DNA of 64,000 nt, taken from the NCBI GenBank assembly GCA_017792365.1, contig CP051229.1, forward strand, positions 2,418,001-2,482,000. Direction: 5' to 3'. A program made the translations under genes and the position numbers. The notes beneath the pieces are model-generated. The model ran no database searches and was not told the origin of the DNA. It saw only the letters and a list, made by a program, of their open reading frames with translations. This document shows positions 56,416 to 64,000 of the stretch, one piece after another (positions within the stretch are counted from its first letter, which is position 1; each line of letters opens with the position of its first letter). The stretch comes from Hyphomonas sp. (GTDB lineage Bacteria; Pseudomonadota; Alphaproteobacteria; Caulobacterales; Hyphomonadaceae).

Positions 56416-56517
56416 GGAGTCGAGTCTGAATCCGAACGCGGCGGCGGCAATCTGTGAAAAACCTTGTGCCCAATCACGGCTGGGGATCGAGATGTGGATG
56501 GATTCTGACTCGAATCC
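56416..56517. repeat. Inverted repeat of GANTC triplets inside the putative origin
   Basis: Left arm GGAGTCGAGTCTGAATCC (56416-56433) and right arm GGATTCTGACTCGAATCC (56500-56517) are inverted repeats matching at 16 of 18 positions. Each holds three GANTC sites spaced 5-6 bp, and the arms are 66 bp apart. Confidence 0.75.
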
Positions 56518-56528
56518 GGGCCTTCCGC

Positions 56529-56537
56529 TTGTCCACA
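56529..56537 (+). promoter_or_regulatory. DnaA-box-like site
   Basis: TTGTCCACA, one mismatch from TTATCCACA, lies 60 bp before the ppsR start within the putative origin. Confidence 0.5.
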
Positions 56538-56596
56538 CTTCGCTCCCAGCGTTATTGATCGAGCCTCCGCGGCCAGACCGCGCCTGAGGCATCGCA

Positions 56597-57415
56597 ATGG
56601 CGTTCCAGATCTTCTTCAATGTCCACCTTGTCTCGGACTCGACCGGCGAGACATTGAATGCGGTCATGCGTGCGGCCAGCGCCCAGTTCGACAACATCGC
56701 CCCGCTCGAACACACCTATTATCTTGTAAGGTCGCCGCGGCAGCTTGAGCGGGTCATTCAGGAAATTGAAGCGGCGCCGGGGATTGTCCTGTGCACGATC
56801 AGCGATGTGACGCTGAGGCAGCGGCTGGAAGATTGCTGCCGCGATCTCGGCGCGCCGGTCCTTGCGGTGATCGATCCGGCCGTTGACGTGCTCAGCCGCT
56901 ATCTCGGCCTGCAATCCTCGCACAAGGTGGCGGCGCAGCACGGCCTCGACGCCGAATACTTTGCACGCATGGAAGCCATCAATTTCGCCTTGCAACATGA
57001 TGACGGGCAATCGGTCGAAGGGTTGCGGGAGGCGGATGTCGTGCTGGTTGGCGTCAGCCGAACGTCAAAGACGCCGACCTGTGTCTATCTTGGCAATCGC
57101 GGGGTGAAGGCGGGAAACATACCGATCGTTCCCGGCGTCGAGCTTCCGGACGTCCTCGACGGGGAGCGGGCGCCGCTCGTGATCGGGCTCAAGATCTCAC
57201 CCGACCGGCTGGTCCAGATCAGGCGGCAACGCCTGCTTGCCCTGAACGAGTCATCCGAAACGTCCTACGCCGACGAAGCCGCGGTCAGGGAGGAGACGAC
57301 CCACGCCAATCGTCTTTATGTCCGCAAGAAATGGCCGACCATTGATGTCAGTCGCCGCTCCGTCGAGGAGACTGCAGCGGCCATTCTCAACATCATCCAG
57401 GACCATAGATCGTGA
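56597..57415 (+). CDS. PEP synthase/PPDK regulatory bifunctional kinase-pyrophosphorylase (DUF299)
   Basis: A 272-residue DUF299 protein that phosphorylates and dephosphorylates a Thr of PEP synthase or pyruvate phosphate dikinase, using ADP and Pi. The P-loop-like motif 'GVSRTSKTPT' is at 152-161, and the N-terminal 'VHLVSDSTGETLNAVMRAA' is the family signature. It is the RP001-type gene flanking the Caulobacter origin. ATGA overlap with maf. Confidence 0.93.
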   Translation: MAFQIFFNVHLVSDSTGETLNAVMRAASAQFDNIAPLEHTYYLVRSPRQLERVIQEIEAAPGIVLCTISDVTLRQRLEDCCRDLGAPVLAVIDPAVDVLSRYLGLQSSHKVAAQHGLDAEYFARMEAINFALQHDDGQSVEGLREADVVLVGVSRTSKTPTCVYLGNRGVKAGNIPIVPGVELPDVLDGERAPLVIGLKISPDRLVQIRRQRLLALNESSETSYADEAAVREETTHANRLYVRKKWPTIDVSRRSVEETAAAILNIIQDHRS

Positions 57416-58008
57416 CCGACCGCCTGATCCTCGCCTCGAAAAGCGCGGCGCGCGCCAACGTGCTGCGCGGCAGCGGCATCGAGTTTGAACAGATCGTCGC
57501 TGGCGTAGACGAAGAGGCGATCAAGGCGGGCCTGCGGGCCGAAGGCGCCTCGCCGCAGAAACAGGCGGAGCTCCTGGCGGAAACGAAGGCGGTCAAGGTA
57601 TCGCGGGGCCGGCGCGAAATTGTCCTTGGCGCAGATCAGGTTCTCGACCTTGATGGCGAGGCCTTCGACAAACCCGCAGACCTAGATGCCGCGCGCGAGC
57701 AATTGATCATGCTGCGCGGCCGCCAGCACAAGCTGCAGACAGCGCTGGTTGCATGCATCGAGGGTGCGCCGGTCTGGCGGCACGTTGCGCAGCCCAGCCT
57801 GACCATGCGGAATTTCTCTGACGGTTTTCTGCAGGATTATCTCGAACGCGAAGGCATGGATCTCTGCAGCACCGTTGGGGGCTACAAGCTCGAGGGCAGG
57901 GGCGCGCAGCTCTTCGACCGCATTGAAGGCGATTTCTTCAGCATTCTCGGGTTACCTTTGCTGCCGCTTCTCGCCTGGTTGAGGGACCGCAACTCGATAT
58001 CGACATGA
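57412..58008 (+). CDS. maf: Maf-family nucleotide pyrophosphatase
   Basis: A 198-residue Maf protein that hydrolyses non-canonical or canonical nucleoside triphosphates. It has 'LILASKSAARANVLRGSGI' at the start, 'VDEEAIKA' and 'IVLGADQVLDLDGEAFDKP', and a C-terminal 'GGYKLEGRGAQLFDRIEGD'. The second-half Glu/Lys set is intact. It is coupled by 4-nt overlaps to ppsR and aroE. Confidence 0.93.
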   Translation: MTDRLILASKSAARANVLRGSGIEFEQIVAGVDEEAIKAGLRAEGASPQKQAELLAETKAVKVSRGRREIVLGADQVLDLDGEAFDKPADLDAAREQLIMLRGRQHKLQTALVACIEGAPVWRHVAQPSLTMRNFSDGFLQDYLEREGMDLCSTVGGYKLEGRGAQLFDRIEGDFFSILGLPLLPLLAWLRDRNSIST

Positions 58009-58838
58009 GCATCTCCGGCGGAACAAAGGTCTATGGAGTTGTCGGAGATCCGGTCGCCCACCTTTCACCTTTGATTCACAATCAATGGATGCGTGAGCTG
58101 TCGGTGGACGCCGTCTATGTGCCGGTCCACCTGACGCACGACGACCCGGTCGGAGCGATCAGGTCCATGGCGGACATCGGGTTCTCCGGCCTGAACGTCA
58201 CCTTGCCGCACAAGATCAGCGCCTTGTCGGCGGCACAACAAATCTCTGACACCGCAAGAGCCGTCGGGGCGGCCAACACCCTTTGTCTGAGGCCGGACGA
58301 TGGATGGATCGCTCACAATACCGATGTGGAAGGCTTTGCGCGCGCTGCAGAAAATGCAGCTGGAGCGCGGCTCGATCAGCTGAGGGTTGTATTGATCGGC
58401 GCGGGAGGCGCCGCGCGCGCAGCAGCCTATTATCTTGGGAAGGCTGGCGCAGAGCTTGCAATTCTTAACCGGACGCGCGCGACCGCCGAGTCTCTGGCTG
58501 CGGAGTTCGCGCCGGCGGCTGAGGTGGCGGAGATGTCCGAACTGATGAAGCTCTCCGAGCGGGCCGATCTGGTGGTGAACGCCGCCAGTCTCGGGCACAG
58601 CGGCGCAGCGCTGCCAACGCTGGCAGCCGGCGAGGGACGCCCGTTTCTCGATCTCAGCTACGGAAAGGCCGCTTCTGGAGTTTTACGGTCGGCCGAAGAG
58701 TCCGGCTGGAAACCGCATGACGGGCTGGCGATGCTGGTTGCGCAGGCGGCCGCCGCGTTTGAACTCTGGTTCTCTGTGTCGCCTGATCAGGAGAGCGCAC
58801 TCACAGCGTGCCGCGATAAGCTGACGGTGGCGCCATGA
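58005..58838 (+). CDS. aroE: Shikimate dehydrogenase
   Basis: A 277-residue NADPH-dependent enzyme of the shikimate pathway. Substrate residues: '[11 protein letters not shown]' (Ser) and 'GLNVTLPHK' (catalytic Lys), 'NTDVEGF' (Asn-Thr-Asp), and the cofactor motif '[16 protein letters not shown]' with 'NRTRATAE'. All key residues are present. 4-nt overlaps with maf and coaE. Confidence 0.95.
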   Translation: MSISGGTKVYGVVGDPVAHLSPLIHNQWMRELSVDAVYVPVHLTHDDPVGAIRSMADIGFSGLNVTLPHKISALSAAQQISDTARAVGAANTLCLRPDDGWIAHNTDVEGFARAAENAAGARLDQLRVVLIGAGGAARAAAYYLGKAGAELAILNRTRATAESLAAEFAPAAEVAEMSELMKLSERADLVVNAASLGHSGAALPTLAAGEGRPFLDLSYGKAASGVLRSAEESGWKPHDGLAMLVAQAAAAFELWFSVSPDQESALTACRDKLTVAP

Positions 58839-59443
58839 TCCTGCTTGGTCTCACTGGCTCGATCGGCATGGGCAAATCGGCGACCGCCCGCCTGTTCGCG
58901 GAGCGCGGCATACCCGTCTACGATGCTGACGCCGCAGTCCACCAAGCCTACGGGCGCGGAGGCGCCGCCGTCGAACCGGTCGGGAAAGCGTTCCCGGGCG
59001 TGGTGACCGCCGACGGCGAGATTGACCGCAAGGCCCTCCGGCAGAAGGTGGTCGGCAAACCCAAGGCGATGGCGAAACTGGAGGCCATCATCCACCCGAT
59101 CGTAGGCGAAGTTCGCACCCGGTTTCTCGAGGAAGCCAGGGCGGCCGGCGCGGATATCGTGGTGCTCGACATACCGCTCCTGTTCGAGACAGGCGGGGAT
59201 GGGAAAGTCGACGCAATCGTGGTTGCAACGGCGCCCGAGCAATTGCAGCGCGCGCGCGTCATGGCCCGGCAGGGGATGACGGAGAAAGAGTTCGAAGCGA
59301 TACTTGCGCGCCAAACGCCCGATTCGGAAAAACGGCAGCGCGCTGATTTCACGGTCAACACGGCGTACGGGTTTGCTTACGCCGGCGTCCGTCGACGAAA
59401 TTCTCAAGGCGCTGCGCGGCGACGGCGCGACCACGGAGACTGA
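58835..59443 (+). CDS. coaE: Dephospho-CoA kinase (C-terminus possibly frameshifted)
   Basis: The last step of CoA synthesis. The P-loop '[20 protein letters not shown]' is at the start, with '[11 protein letters not shown]' and the lid '[16 protein letters not shown]'. The last 25 residues look wrong (Arg-rich); an adjacent frame gives '[18 protein letters not shown]', a normal CoaE tail. A one-base excess near 59381-59386 is suspected, with either a second shift back to the stop at 59443 or read-through into dnaQ. The core is intact. Confidence 0.88.
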   Translation: MILLGLTGSIGMGKSATARLFAERGIPVYDADAAVHQAYGRGGAAVEPVGKAFPGVVTADGEIDRKALRQKVVGKPKAMAKLEAIIHPIVGEVRTRFLEEARAAGADIVVLDIPLLFETGGDGKVDAIVVATAPEQLQRARVMARQGMTEKEFEAILARQTPDSEKRQRADFTVNTAYGFAYAGVRRRNSQGAARRRRDHGD

Positions 59444-59449
59444 CGACAC

Positions 59450-60151
59450 ATGCGGGAAGTCGCATTCGACACCGAAACAACGGGGCTCGAGCCACGCGAC
59501 GGAGAACGCATCGTCGAAGTCGGATGTGTAGAGCTGGTCAACTACATCGAGACTGGCCGCGAACTTCAGATCTACATCAATCCGGAAAAACCGCTCAGCG
59601 AAGCGTCCGTCCGGATCACCGGGCTCACCGACGACTTTCTTCGCGACAAGAAGCGGTTCTCGGACCCTGATGTTGTCGACGTGCTGATGGATTTCTTCGG
59701 CGAGGATCCAATTGTCGCCCACAACGCTGAGTTCGACCGCGGATTCCTCAACGCGGAACTGAAACGGCTTGGGCGTCCCGCACTCCCCAAGGAACGTTTT
59801 ATCGACACCATCCCGCTGGCGCGTGCGAACCGGCCCGGGGCCCCGGCGTCGCTGGATGCTGTCTGCAAACGCTTCAACATCTCGATTGAAGACCGCGAGC
59901 TGCACGGCGCCTTGAAGGACGCGAGGTTGCTGGCGAAGGCATATCTGGAACTTCGCGGCGGCAAGGAGCGCAAGTTCGAATTCGACGACGCTTCGGCAAG
60001 CGCGGCCACGGGCGCCGTCCGGATTGCGCGGCAGCCCCGCCCATCGCCACTACCGTCCAGGGTTTCCGAGCAAGAAGCAGCGGCGCACGCCGCTTTCATC
60101 GAGACGTTTGGAGCGGACGCGGTCTGGCGAAAGCTGGCAGGCGGCGGCTAG
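59450..60151 (+). CDS. dnaQ: DNA polymerase III epsilon subunit (3'-5' exonuclease)
   Basis: A 233-residue DEDDh proofreading exonuclease. Exo I is 'AFDTETTGLEPRDGERIVE', Exo II 'IVAHNAEFDRGFLNAEL', and Exo III 'HGALKDARLLAKAYL' with the catalytic His-x4-Asp. The C-terminal segment binds the alpha subunit. It closes the ppsR-maf-aroE-coaE-dnaQ run. Confidence 0.96.
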   Translation: MREVAFDTETTGLEPRDGERIVEVGCVELVNYIETGRELQIYINPEKPLSEASVRITGLTDDFLRDKKRFSDPDVVDVLMDFFGEDPIVAHNAEFDRGFLNAELKRLGRPALPKERFIDTIPLARANRPGAPASLDAVCKRFNISIEDRELHGALKDARLLAKAYLELRGGKERKFEFDDASASAATGAVRIARQPRPSPLPSRVSEQEAAAHAAFIETFGADAVWRKLAGGG

Positions 60152-60156
60152 CCGGC

Positions 60157-60696
60157 TCAGGCCTGGCCTGAGCCATTGTCCGAGGGGGCAGCCGACGCTC
60201 CTGCAGCGCGATTGGCCTTCTGCTTCTGGTAGAGTCCGACAAAGTCGATCGGATCGATGAGCAACGGCGGGTGTCCGCCATCCCGCGTGATTTCCGCAAC
60301 GATACGTCGCGCGAACGGGAACAGAAGGCGCGGACATTCAATGAGCAGCAGGGGCTCGGGATCGCGACCGTTCAGGTCCTGAATCTGGAACACGCCGGTG
60401 TAGACCAGCTCCGCGATAAACACGATCTTGTCTTCCCGCCGGGCCTTTGCCGAGAGTTTCAGATCGACACCGAACACGGATTCGCTTGATGGCCCGGGCT
60501 CGACGCGCACGTCGATGCCGAGTTCGATTTCAGGGGTCTTCTGGCCGGACTGACCGCTCAGAACCCCCGGGTTTTCAAAAGAAAGATCTTTGGTGAACTG
60601 GGCGAGGACCCGCAGGCGCGGTGGCGCGTTAGCTTCAGGCTGCGGGGCAGGGGCCTCGTTTTCGACGCCAGCGCCATCGTCTTGCTCATCAGCCAT
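60157..60696 (-). CDS. secB: Protein-export chaperone SecB
   Basis: A 179-residue SecB, which holds preproteins for SecA. The core has 'LAQFTKDLSFENPG', 'LSAKARREDKIVFIAELVYT', 'LLIECPRLLFPFARRIVAE' and 'PPLLIDPIDFVGLY', the typical run. It has an acidic Pro-rich N-terminal tail. It converges on dnaQ and is divergent from the Tim44-like gene. Confidence 0.96.
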   Translation of the reverse strand: MADEQDDGAGVENEAPAPQPEANAPPRLRVLAQFTKDLSFENPGVLSGQSGQKTPEIELGIDVRVEPGPSSESVFGVDLKLSAKARREDKIVFIAELVYTGVFQIQDLNGRDPEPLLLIECPRLLFPFARRIVAEITRDGGHPPLLIDPIDFVGLYQKQKANRAAGASAAPSDNGSGQA

Positions 60697-60857
60697 GTCG
60701 GGTTTGGACCTCTATTATGACAGTTTATTGAGGAACGCCCGCTATCATGGGCCATTATCTACCGCAACCGCGGGCTGACTCAGCGGCATTTCTGCCTATA
60801 TTGATTGTGCATAAACGCTGAAGCCCAGCTACCCAGCGTCCTCTGAGAGGCCGAGCA

Positions 60858-61469
60858 TTGGAAATCGAACTCATCATTCTCGCCGTTGTGGCGGTATTCG
60901 TGATCTCCCGCCTTTATAGCGTTCTGGGTCAGAAGACGGGCGCAGAGCCGCCGGCCCGCCGCGTGGGCGAGACGGTTTCGCCGGCGAGGCGCGCGGAAGA
61001 TTCGCAGCAGGCAGACGATGTGCCGCCGCAGCTGCGTCCGACGTTCACCGGCCCGGCGGCTGCGGGACTCGAACAGATCGCAGACCACGATCCCGGCTTC
61101 GATCCCGACGGTTTCCTCAAGGGCGCCAAGCTCGCATATGCAGCGATCGTCGGCGCCTACGCAGATGGCGACAAGGAGAAGCTGCGTCCGCTGGTCGATG
61201 ATGACGTGTACGAGGTCTACGCCACGGCGATCGATCAGCGCGAGGATACGGGCGCAGAGCCGATGCGCCTGCTGAGGACGAAGTCCGCAAAGATTGTCGA
61301 GGCCACGATCGATGAGGCGGATCATGTCGCCCGCGTCGGCGTCGCCTTCGAGGCCGAACTGAGCGATGGCGAGAACATGCGGCGCGCACGGGAGGTGTGG
61401 ACCTTCAAGCGCGATGTATCCTCGGACGATCCGAACTGGCTTCTGGACGAAGTCGGGATCGCCGACTGA
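60858..61469 (+). CDS. Tim44-like domain protein (TimA type)
   Basis: A 203-residue protein with one N-terminal membrane helix ('IELIILAVVAVFVISRLYSV') and a Tim44-like domain ('FDPDGFLKGAKLAYAAIVGA' to 'NWLLDEVGIAD'). It is regularly next to secB in alphaproteobacteria. The start is TTG 60858 with GAGAGG 7 nt before, and no ATG precedes the membrane helix in frame. Role unknown; envelope association is inferred. The usual mltA gene does not follow. Confidence 0.88.
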   Translation: MEIELIILAVVAVFVISRLYSVLGQKTGAEPPARRVGETVSPARRAEDSQQADDVPPQLRPTFTGPAAAGLEQIADHDPGFDPDGFLKGAKLAYAAIVGAYADGDKEKLRPLVDDDVYEVYATAIDQREDTGAEPMRLLRTKSAKIVEATIDEADHVARVGVAFEAELSDGENMRRAREVWTFKRDVSSDDPNWLLDEVGIAD

Positions 61470-61515
61470 CCGAGCCGAAGCCTGGCGGCAGGCTTCCGTT
61501 GCGCGGATTCTAGCA

Positions 61516-62037
61516 ATGAACCGGAAGCTCACAGACCAGGAATTGCGCCTGTGGCGGCGCGTTGCGCGAACCGTTCAGCCCATCCGCACGCCATTGCCGG
61601 ACACCGAACAGGATAATCGACAGGGCGCAACCAAACCCGCTCCGGCGGTCCAACCGACATCGTTTGCGCGACCCGTTTCAGCGACAGGCGTCGAGCGCAA
61701 CCCGCCCGGATTCAGTGCTCAGGATCAATCCGGACACCGTCGTGTACGCCGCGGCCAGCTGGCGATCGACGCCACCCTGGATCTCCACGGGCATACTCAA
61801 TTGACCGCCAGACGAACCCTCCAGGCGTTCGTGCATCAACGCCACGCAGCGGGCGACCGCTGTCTGCTGATCATAACCGGCAAGGGCAGGGCGGGCGCCA
61901 GCGTTCTGCGGCAGCGGTTTCTCGACTGGATCAACGACCCCGAGATCTGTTTCGCCGTTGCAGGCTACGCGCCAGCTAATGCGCGGCATGGCGGAGATGG
62001 CGCATACTATCTGCTGCTGAAGCGGTTAACCGCCTAG
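61516..62037 (+). CDS. Smr-domain protein
   Basis: A 173-residue protein. After a Pro-rich N-terminal half, the Smr domain reads 'IDATLDLHGHTQLTARRTLQ' (with the DLHG-type motif), 'CLLIITGKG' and 'GDGAYYLLLKR'. Smr domains are nucleases or structure-specific DNA/RNA binders. ATG 61516 begins 'MNRKLTDQELRLWRRVARTV', the family opening. It lies 46 bp after the Tim44-like gene. Confidence 0.92.
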   Translation: MNRKLTDQELRLWRRVARTVQPIRTPLPDTEQDNRQGATKPAPAVQPTSFARPVSATGVERNPPGFSAQDQSGHRRVRRGQLAIDATLDLHGHTQLTARRTLQAFVHQRHAAGDRCLLIITGKGRAGASVLRQRFLDWINDPEICFAVAGYAPANARHGGDGAYYLLLKRLTA

Positions 62038-62103
62038 CGCCTGCTGGCGAATTGGAACGTCATTGCAAGGCCTCGCGTTGGTTTGGCGACAGCGGAGGCA
62101 GAT

Positions 62104-62355
62104 ATGGAACCCACAAGAGACATTGAAGCGCTGATCGCGGATCCGGCCGGACATTTCGACCGCCCGGCCGACGTGCTCGCAGACGAGAATTTGTCTGTGC
62201 ATCTGAAACAGAAAATCCTCGAAAGCTGGAAGGACGAGGCGAGCCATATGGTTGAGAGCGCCGGAGAGAACATGGCTGGCGGCGAGCCAGCGCGCCTGCG
62301 GGAAGTGTCCGAGGCGCTGCTGCAACTCAACGAAAACACCGTTGTTAATCGCTAG
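62104..62355 (+). CDS. Conserved-looking small protein of unknown function
   Basis: An 83-residue acidic, helical protein ('IEALIADPAGHFDRPADVLA', 'LSVHLKQKILESWKDEA'). GGAGG lies 6 nt before ATG 62104, so it is probably real. The pattern 'adp..F..P.dvl.d..Ls...K..IL..W' resembles short alphaproteobacterial proteins without a named function. An in-frame extension to 62083 lacks a ribosome-binding site. Confidence 0.65.
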   Translation: MEPTRDIEALIADPAGHFDRPADVLADENLSVHLKQKILESWKDEASHMVESAGENMAGGEPARLREVSEALLQLNENTVVNR

Positions 62356-62447
62356 TTCAGCTCAGGAAATCGAAACTGGCGGGGAAAGCTGAGATGGAAC
62401 CAGGCTTTGTGTCCGACGTTCCAGACTCCAGTTCGAAGGAGACGACC

Positions 62448-62810
62448 ATGAAGATCGCGACCTATACAATTGGCGCAACAGCTGCCTTGCTGATGGGCGC
62501 CTGCACGTCGACCGGCAATATTGAGCGTGGCGCAGCAACCGGCGCCGTCCTCGGCGGCGCGGCCGGCGCAATTATCGGCAACAACGTCGGAAGCGGTGAC
62601 GCAGAAACCGGCGCTGCGATCGGCGCAGTCGTCGGCGGCGCTTCGGGCGCCTACGCCGGGCGTGAAGCCGACAAGCGCAATAACAGCTCGCAGTATCAGA
62701 CCGGGCCCAACGGCGAGCGTCTGATCTACGACACCCGTTCAAACCGGTACTACTACGTGGATGGCCAGTCCGGCAGAACGTACTGGGCTAACGGCGAATA
62801 CCGCGGCTAG
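62448..62810 (+). CDS. Glycine-zipper outer-membrane lipoprotein
   Basis: A 120-residue lipoprotein with lipobox 'LLMGAC' (Cys18) and two glycine-zipper segments ('GAVLGGAAGAIIGNNVG', 'GAAIGAVVGGASGAYAG') characteristic of the SlyB/17-kDa antigen type. The C-terminal 'YDTRSNRYYYVDGQSGRTYW' is an aromatic-rich module. ATG 62448 follows AAGGAGACG. It probably sits in the outer membrane and contributes to envelope integrity. Convergent with hisE. Confidence 0.85.
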   Translation: MKIATYTIGATAALLMGACTSTGNIERGAATGAVLGGAAGAIIGNNVGSGDAETGAAIGAVVGGASGAYAGREADKRNNSSQYQTGPNGERLIYDTRSNRYYYVDGQSGRTYWANGEYRG

Positions 62811-62837
62811 GCGAGACCACGCCTGCTGTGAAGCGAC

Positions 62838-62864
62838 GAACCGTCTCTGGAGCAGAGGCGGTTC
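62838..62864. terminator. Hairpin between convergent genes, possible bidirectional terminator
   Basis: GAACCG-TCTCT pairs with AGAGG-CGGTTC (11 pairs with one wobble) around GGAGC. It lies between the lipoprotein stop and the reconstructed hisE stop. There is no T-tract on either side. Confidence 0.4.
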
Positions 62865-63218
62865 AGTCGTTTCTGGCCGCTTTTTCAGCTAGGCCAGAAA
62901 CGCCCTCCCGGGCGCGCAGGACGTCCGCGACTTTATCGAGCGTCACGCCGCGCGCGCGCAGAGCGACCATCAGGTGGTAGACCAGTCAGCAGCCTCTTGA
63001 GTGACCGCGGCGTCAGACTCGGAGGCGACGGCGAGGGCGGCCTCGACACCTTCTTCCCCAAGCTTCTTGGCGCAGAGCGAGGGCCCGCCTGCGAGCAGCT
63101 TGGCGGTCCAGGACGAGCCGGGATCTGCACCAGCGCGCGCATCGATCGTGTTCGCTAAGTCAGACATGGCCGCAGCTAGGCTCGACGCATCGCCTAGCGG
63201 ATTGTGTTCAAGCTTCAT
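62863..63218 (-). CDS. hisE: Phosphoribosyl-ATP pyrophosphohydrolase (frameshifted)
   Basis: Histidine step 2. The first 82 residues end with '[20 protein letters not shown]' and 'TQEAAD', then a shift truncates at 62970. Adding one C near 62982-62985 continues '[19 protein letters not shown]' to a stop at 62863, a normal 118-residue HisE. 'EEGVEAA' and 'EAADLVYHL' are the metal-binding family motifs. The start overlaps the hisF stop by 4 nt. Confidence 0.88.
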
Positions 63219-64000
63219 CGCGCTTCACCCGCAGCTGATCCAATGGCGGAGAAAGGTCGCACTGACGCGCCAGCTTCGGCAAGCGCTGCGCGCGCCTCAG
63301 CCAGCGTACATTCGCCGAAATGGAAGATGGACGCCGCGAGCACAGCATCGGCAAGCCCCTCGGTGACCGCTTCGGCGAGATGCCGGGCGTTGCCTGCGCC
63401 TCCAGAGGCGATGATGGGCACGGTGACGACGTCACGCACAGCGCGGAGCAGGGGAATGTCGAATCCTTCCTTCGTCCCGTCGCGATCCATTGATGTCAGG
63501 AGGATCTCACCGGCGCCGAGTTCGACCGCGCGGCGGGCGAAAGCGATGGCGTCCTTCCCGGTCGGCGTGCGTCCGCCATGCGTGAAGACTTCCCACTGAT
63601 CGCCCCGCCGCTTCACGTCGAGCGCCATGACGACGGCCTGGCGCCCGACTTTCCGCGCGCACGATCGCAGGATGTCGGGATTGTCGACTGCGGCCGTGTT
63701 GATCGCGACCTTGTCGGCGCCGGCGCCAAGCATCGCCACCATGTCATCCGCGGACCGTACGCCGCCGCCCACGGTCAGCGGCATGAAGCACTGGTCGGCG
63801 GTCCGCTCGATCACGTCGATCATCGCGCCTCTGCCTTCGACCGACGCCGTGATGTCCAGGAAACACAACTCGTCGGCGCCTTGCTCATCGTAAGCCTTGG
63901 CAAGGGCGACCGGATCGCCCGCATCACGTAGCCCGACGAAGTTCACGCCTTTGACGGTTCGCCCGTTCTTCACATCGAGACAGGGAATGATGCGCGTCTT
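63215..64000 (-). CDS. hisF: Imidazole glycerol phosphate synthase cyclase subunit (5' end beyond window)
   Basis: A (beta-alpha)8 barrel that makes imidazole-glycerol phosphate and AICAR with HisH. The frame is open to the window edge and starts there at '[19 protein letters not shown]', so only one or two residues are missing. Catalytic Asp residues are in 'CLDVKNG' and '[10 protein letters not shown]', and the phosphate loop is '[10 protein letters not shown]' with '[11 protein letters not shown]'. The tail is about 15 residues longer than usual. The operon runs hisF-hisE. Confidence 0.95.
   Translation of the reverse strand, partial: KTRIIPCLDVKNGRTVKGVNFVGLRDAGDPVALAKAYDEQGADELCFLDITASVEGRGAMIDVIERTADQCFMPLTVGGGVRSADDMVAMLGAGADKVAINTAAVDNPDILRSCARKVGRQAVVMALDVKRRGDQWEVFTHGGRTPTGKDAIAFARRAVELGAGEILLTSMDRDGTKEGFDIPLLRAVRDVVTVPIIASGGAGNARHLAEAVTEGLADAVLAASIFHFGECTLAEARAALAEAGASVRPFSAIGSAAGEAR

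Larger units (their letters stand above)
56212..56596. other. Putative chromosomal replication origin (Cori-like), hemE-ppsR gap
   Basis: A 385-bp divergent gap in the hemE/ppsR (RP001) position, which is the chromosomal origin in Caulobacter. It contains 12 GANTC sites, starting at 56247, 56253, 56269, 56305, 56323, 56344, 56417, 56422, 56428, 56501, 56507 and 56512. TTGTCCACA (56529-56537) is one base off the DnaA consensus, CCATCCACA lies on the other strand (56493-56501), and TCCCCA, like a Caulobacter W-box, is on the minus strand at 56481-56486. 56241-56300 is about 65% A+T and could unwind. No TTAA-N7-TTAA CtrA box was found. Confidence 0.7.

Overview
The window looks like chromosomal DNA from an alphaproteobacterium of the Caulobacterales/Hyphomonadales type. 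The evidence is high G+C with strong third-position bias, a CenR-like response regulator and a NtrZ-like periplasmic protein, DUF6065 and DUF3576 genes, and the order leuS-lptE-holA / parB-parA-rsmG-mnmG-mnmE / rho-hemJ-hemH-hemE / ppsR-maf-aroE-coaE-dnaQ / secB-tim44-smr / hisE-hisF. That order surrounds the replication origin in Caulobacter and relatives. No insertion sequence, prophage, integron or CRISPR array is visible, and genes are packed with many 4-nt ATGA overlaps.

Layout. 1-10 kb: the end of an NAD-glutamate dehydrogenase, TerC, a secreted vWA protein, a cytochrome c lipoprotein, typA, a divergent lrp/lysE pair with a probable Lrp operator, a glycerophosphodiesterase, a lipoprotein and an FAD monooxygenase. 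10.7-15.4 kb: a three-gene operon pairing a GltD-like flavoprotein carrying extra ferredoxin domains with KorA and KorB, a 2-oxoacid:ferredoxin oxidoreductase. 15.5-19.6 kb: a methyltransferase, an unusual membrane/Gfo-Idh-MocA fusion, tRNA-Gly, DinB and DUF6065. 19.7-24.4 kb: ProX, a thioredoxin-TPR protein, MAPEG, Lon-N, Trm112, DUF971 and a UbiH-like hydroxylase. 24.5-33.8 kb: amtB with a clear terminator, ftsK, a sulfatase with HEAT-like repeats, MmcQ/YjbR, lolA and xthA. 33.8-39.6 kb: a Rieske oxygenase divergent from a TetR gene with two perfect palindromic operators and an internal amber codon, then cenR, a PLP-binding protein, a ThiE-like protein, ntrZ and a porin-like gene. 39.7-51 kb: DUF3576-leuS-lptE-holA facing parB-parA-rsmG-mnmG and mnmE, with five parS sites in 3.4 kb. 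51-64 kb: rho and heme genes running left, and ppsR-maf-aroE-coaE-dnaQ running right, from a 385-bp gap at 56.2-56.6 kb.

That gap is the most interesting non-coding sequence. It occupies the hemE/ppsR position that is the chromosomal origin in Caulobacter. It holds 12 GANTC (CcrM-type) sites in 270 bp, where about one is expected by chance. Two clusters of three GANTC sites form an inverted repeat, and there are DnaA-box-like sequences and an AT-rich stretch. With parABS 6-10 kb away, this reads as an origin/centromere domain.

A quality warning: at least eight genes (gdpD, a lipoprotein gene, MAPEG, a porin-like gene, holA, mnmG, hemH, hisE) are broken by single-base indels, mostly in short C/G runs, and cnoX and coaE are suspect. 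Several encode essential functions and the indels often compensate, so residual sequencing or assembly errors are the likeliest cause. Coordinates below give the reconstructed full-length genes.
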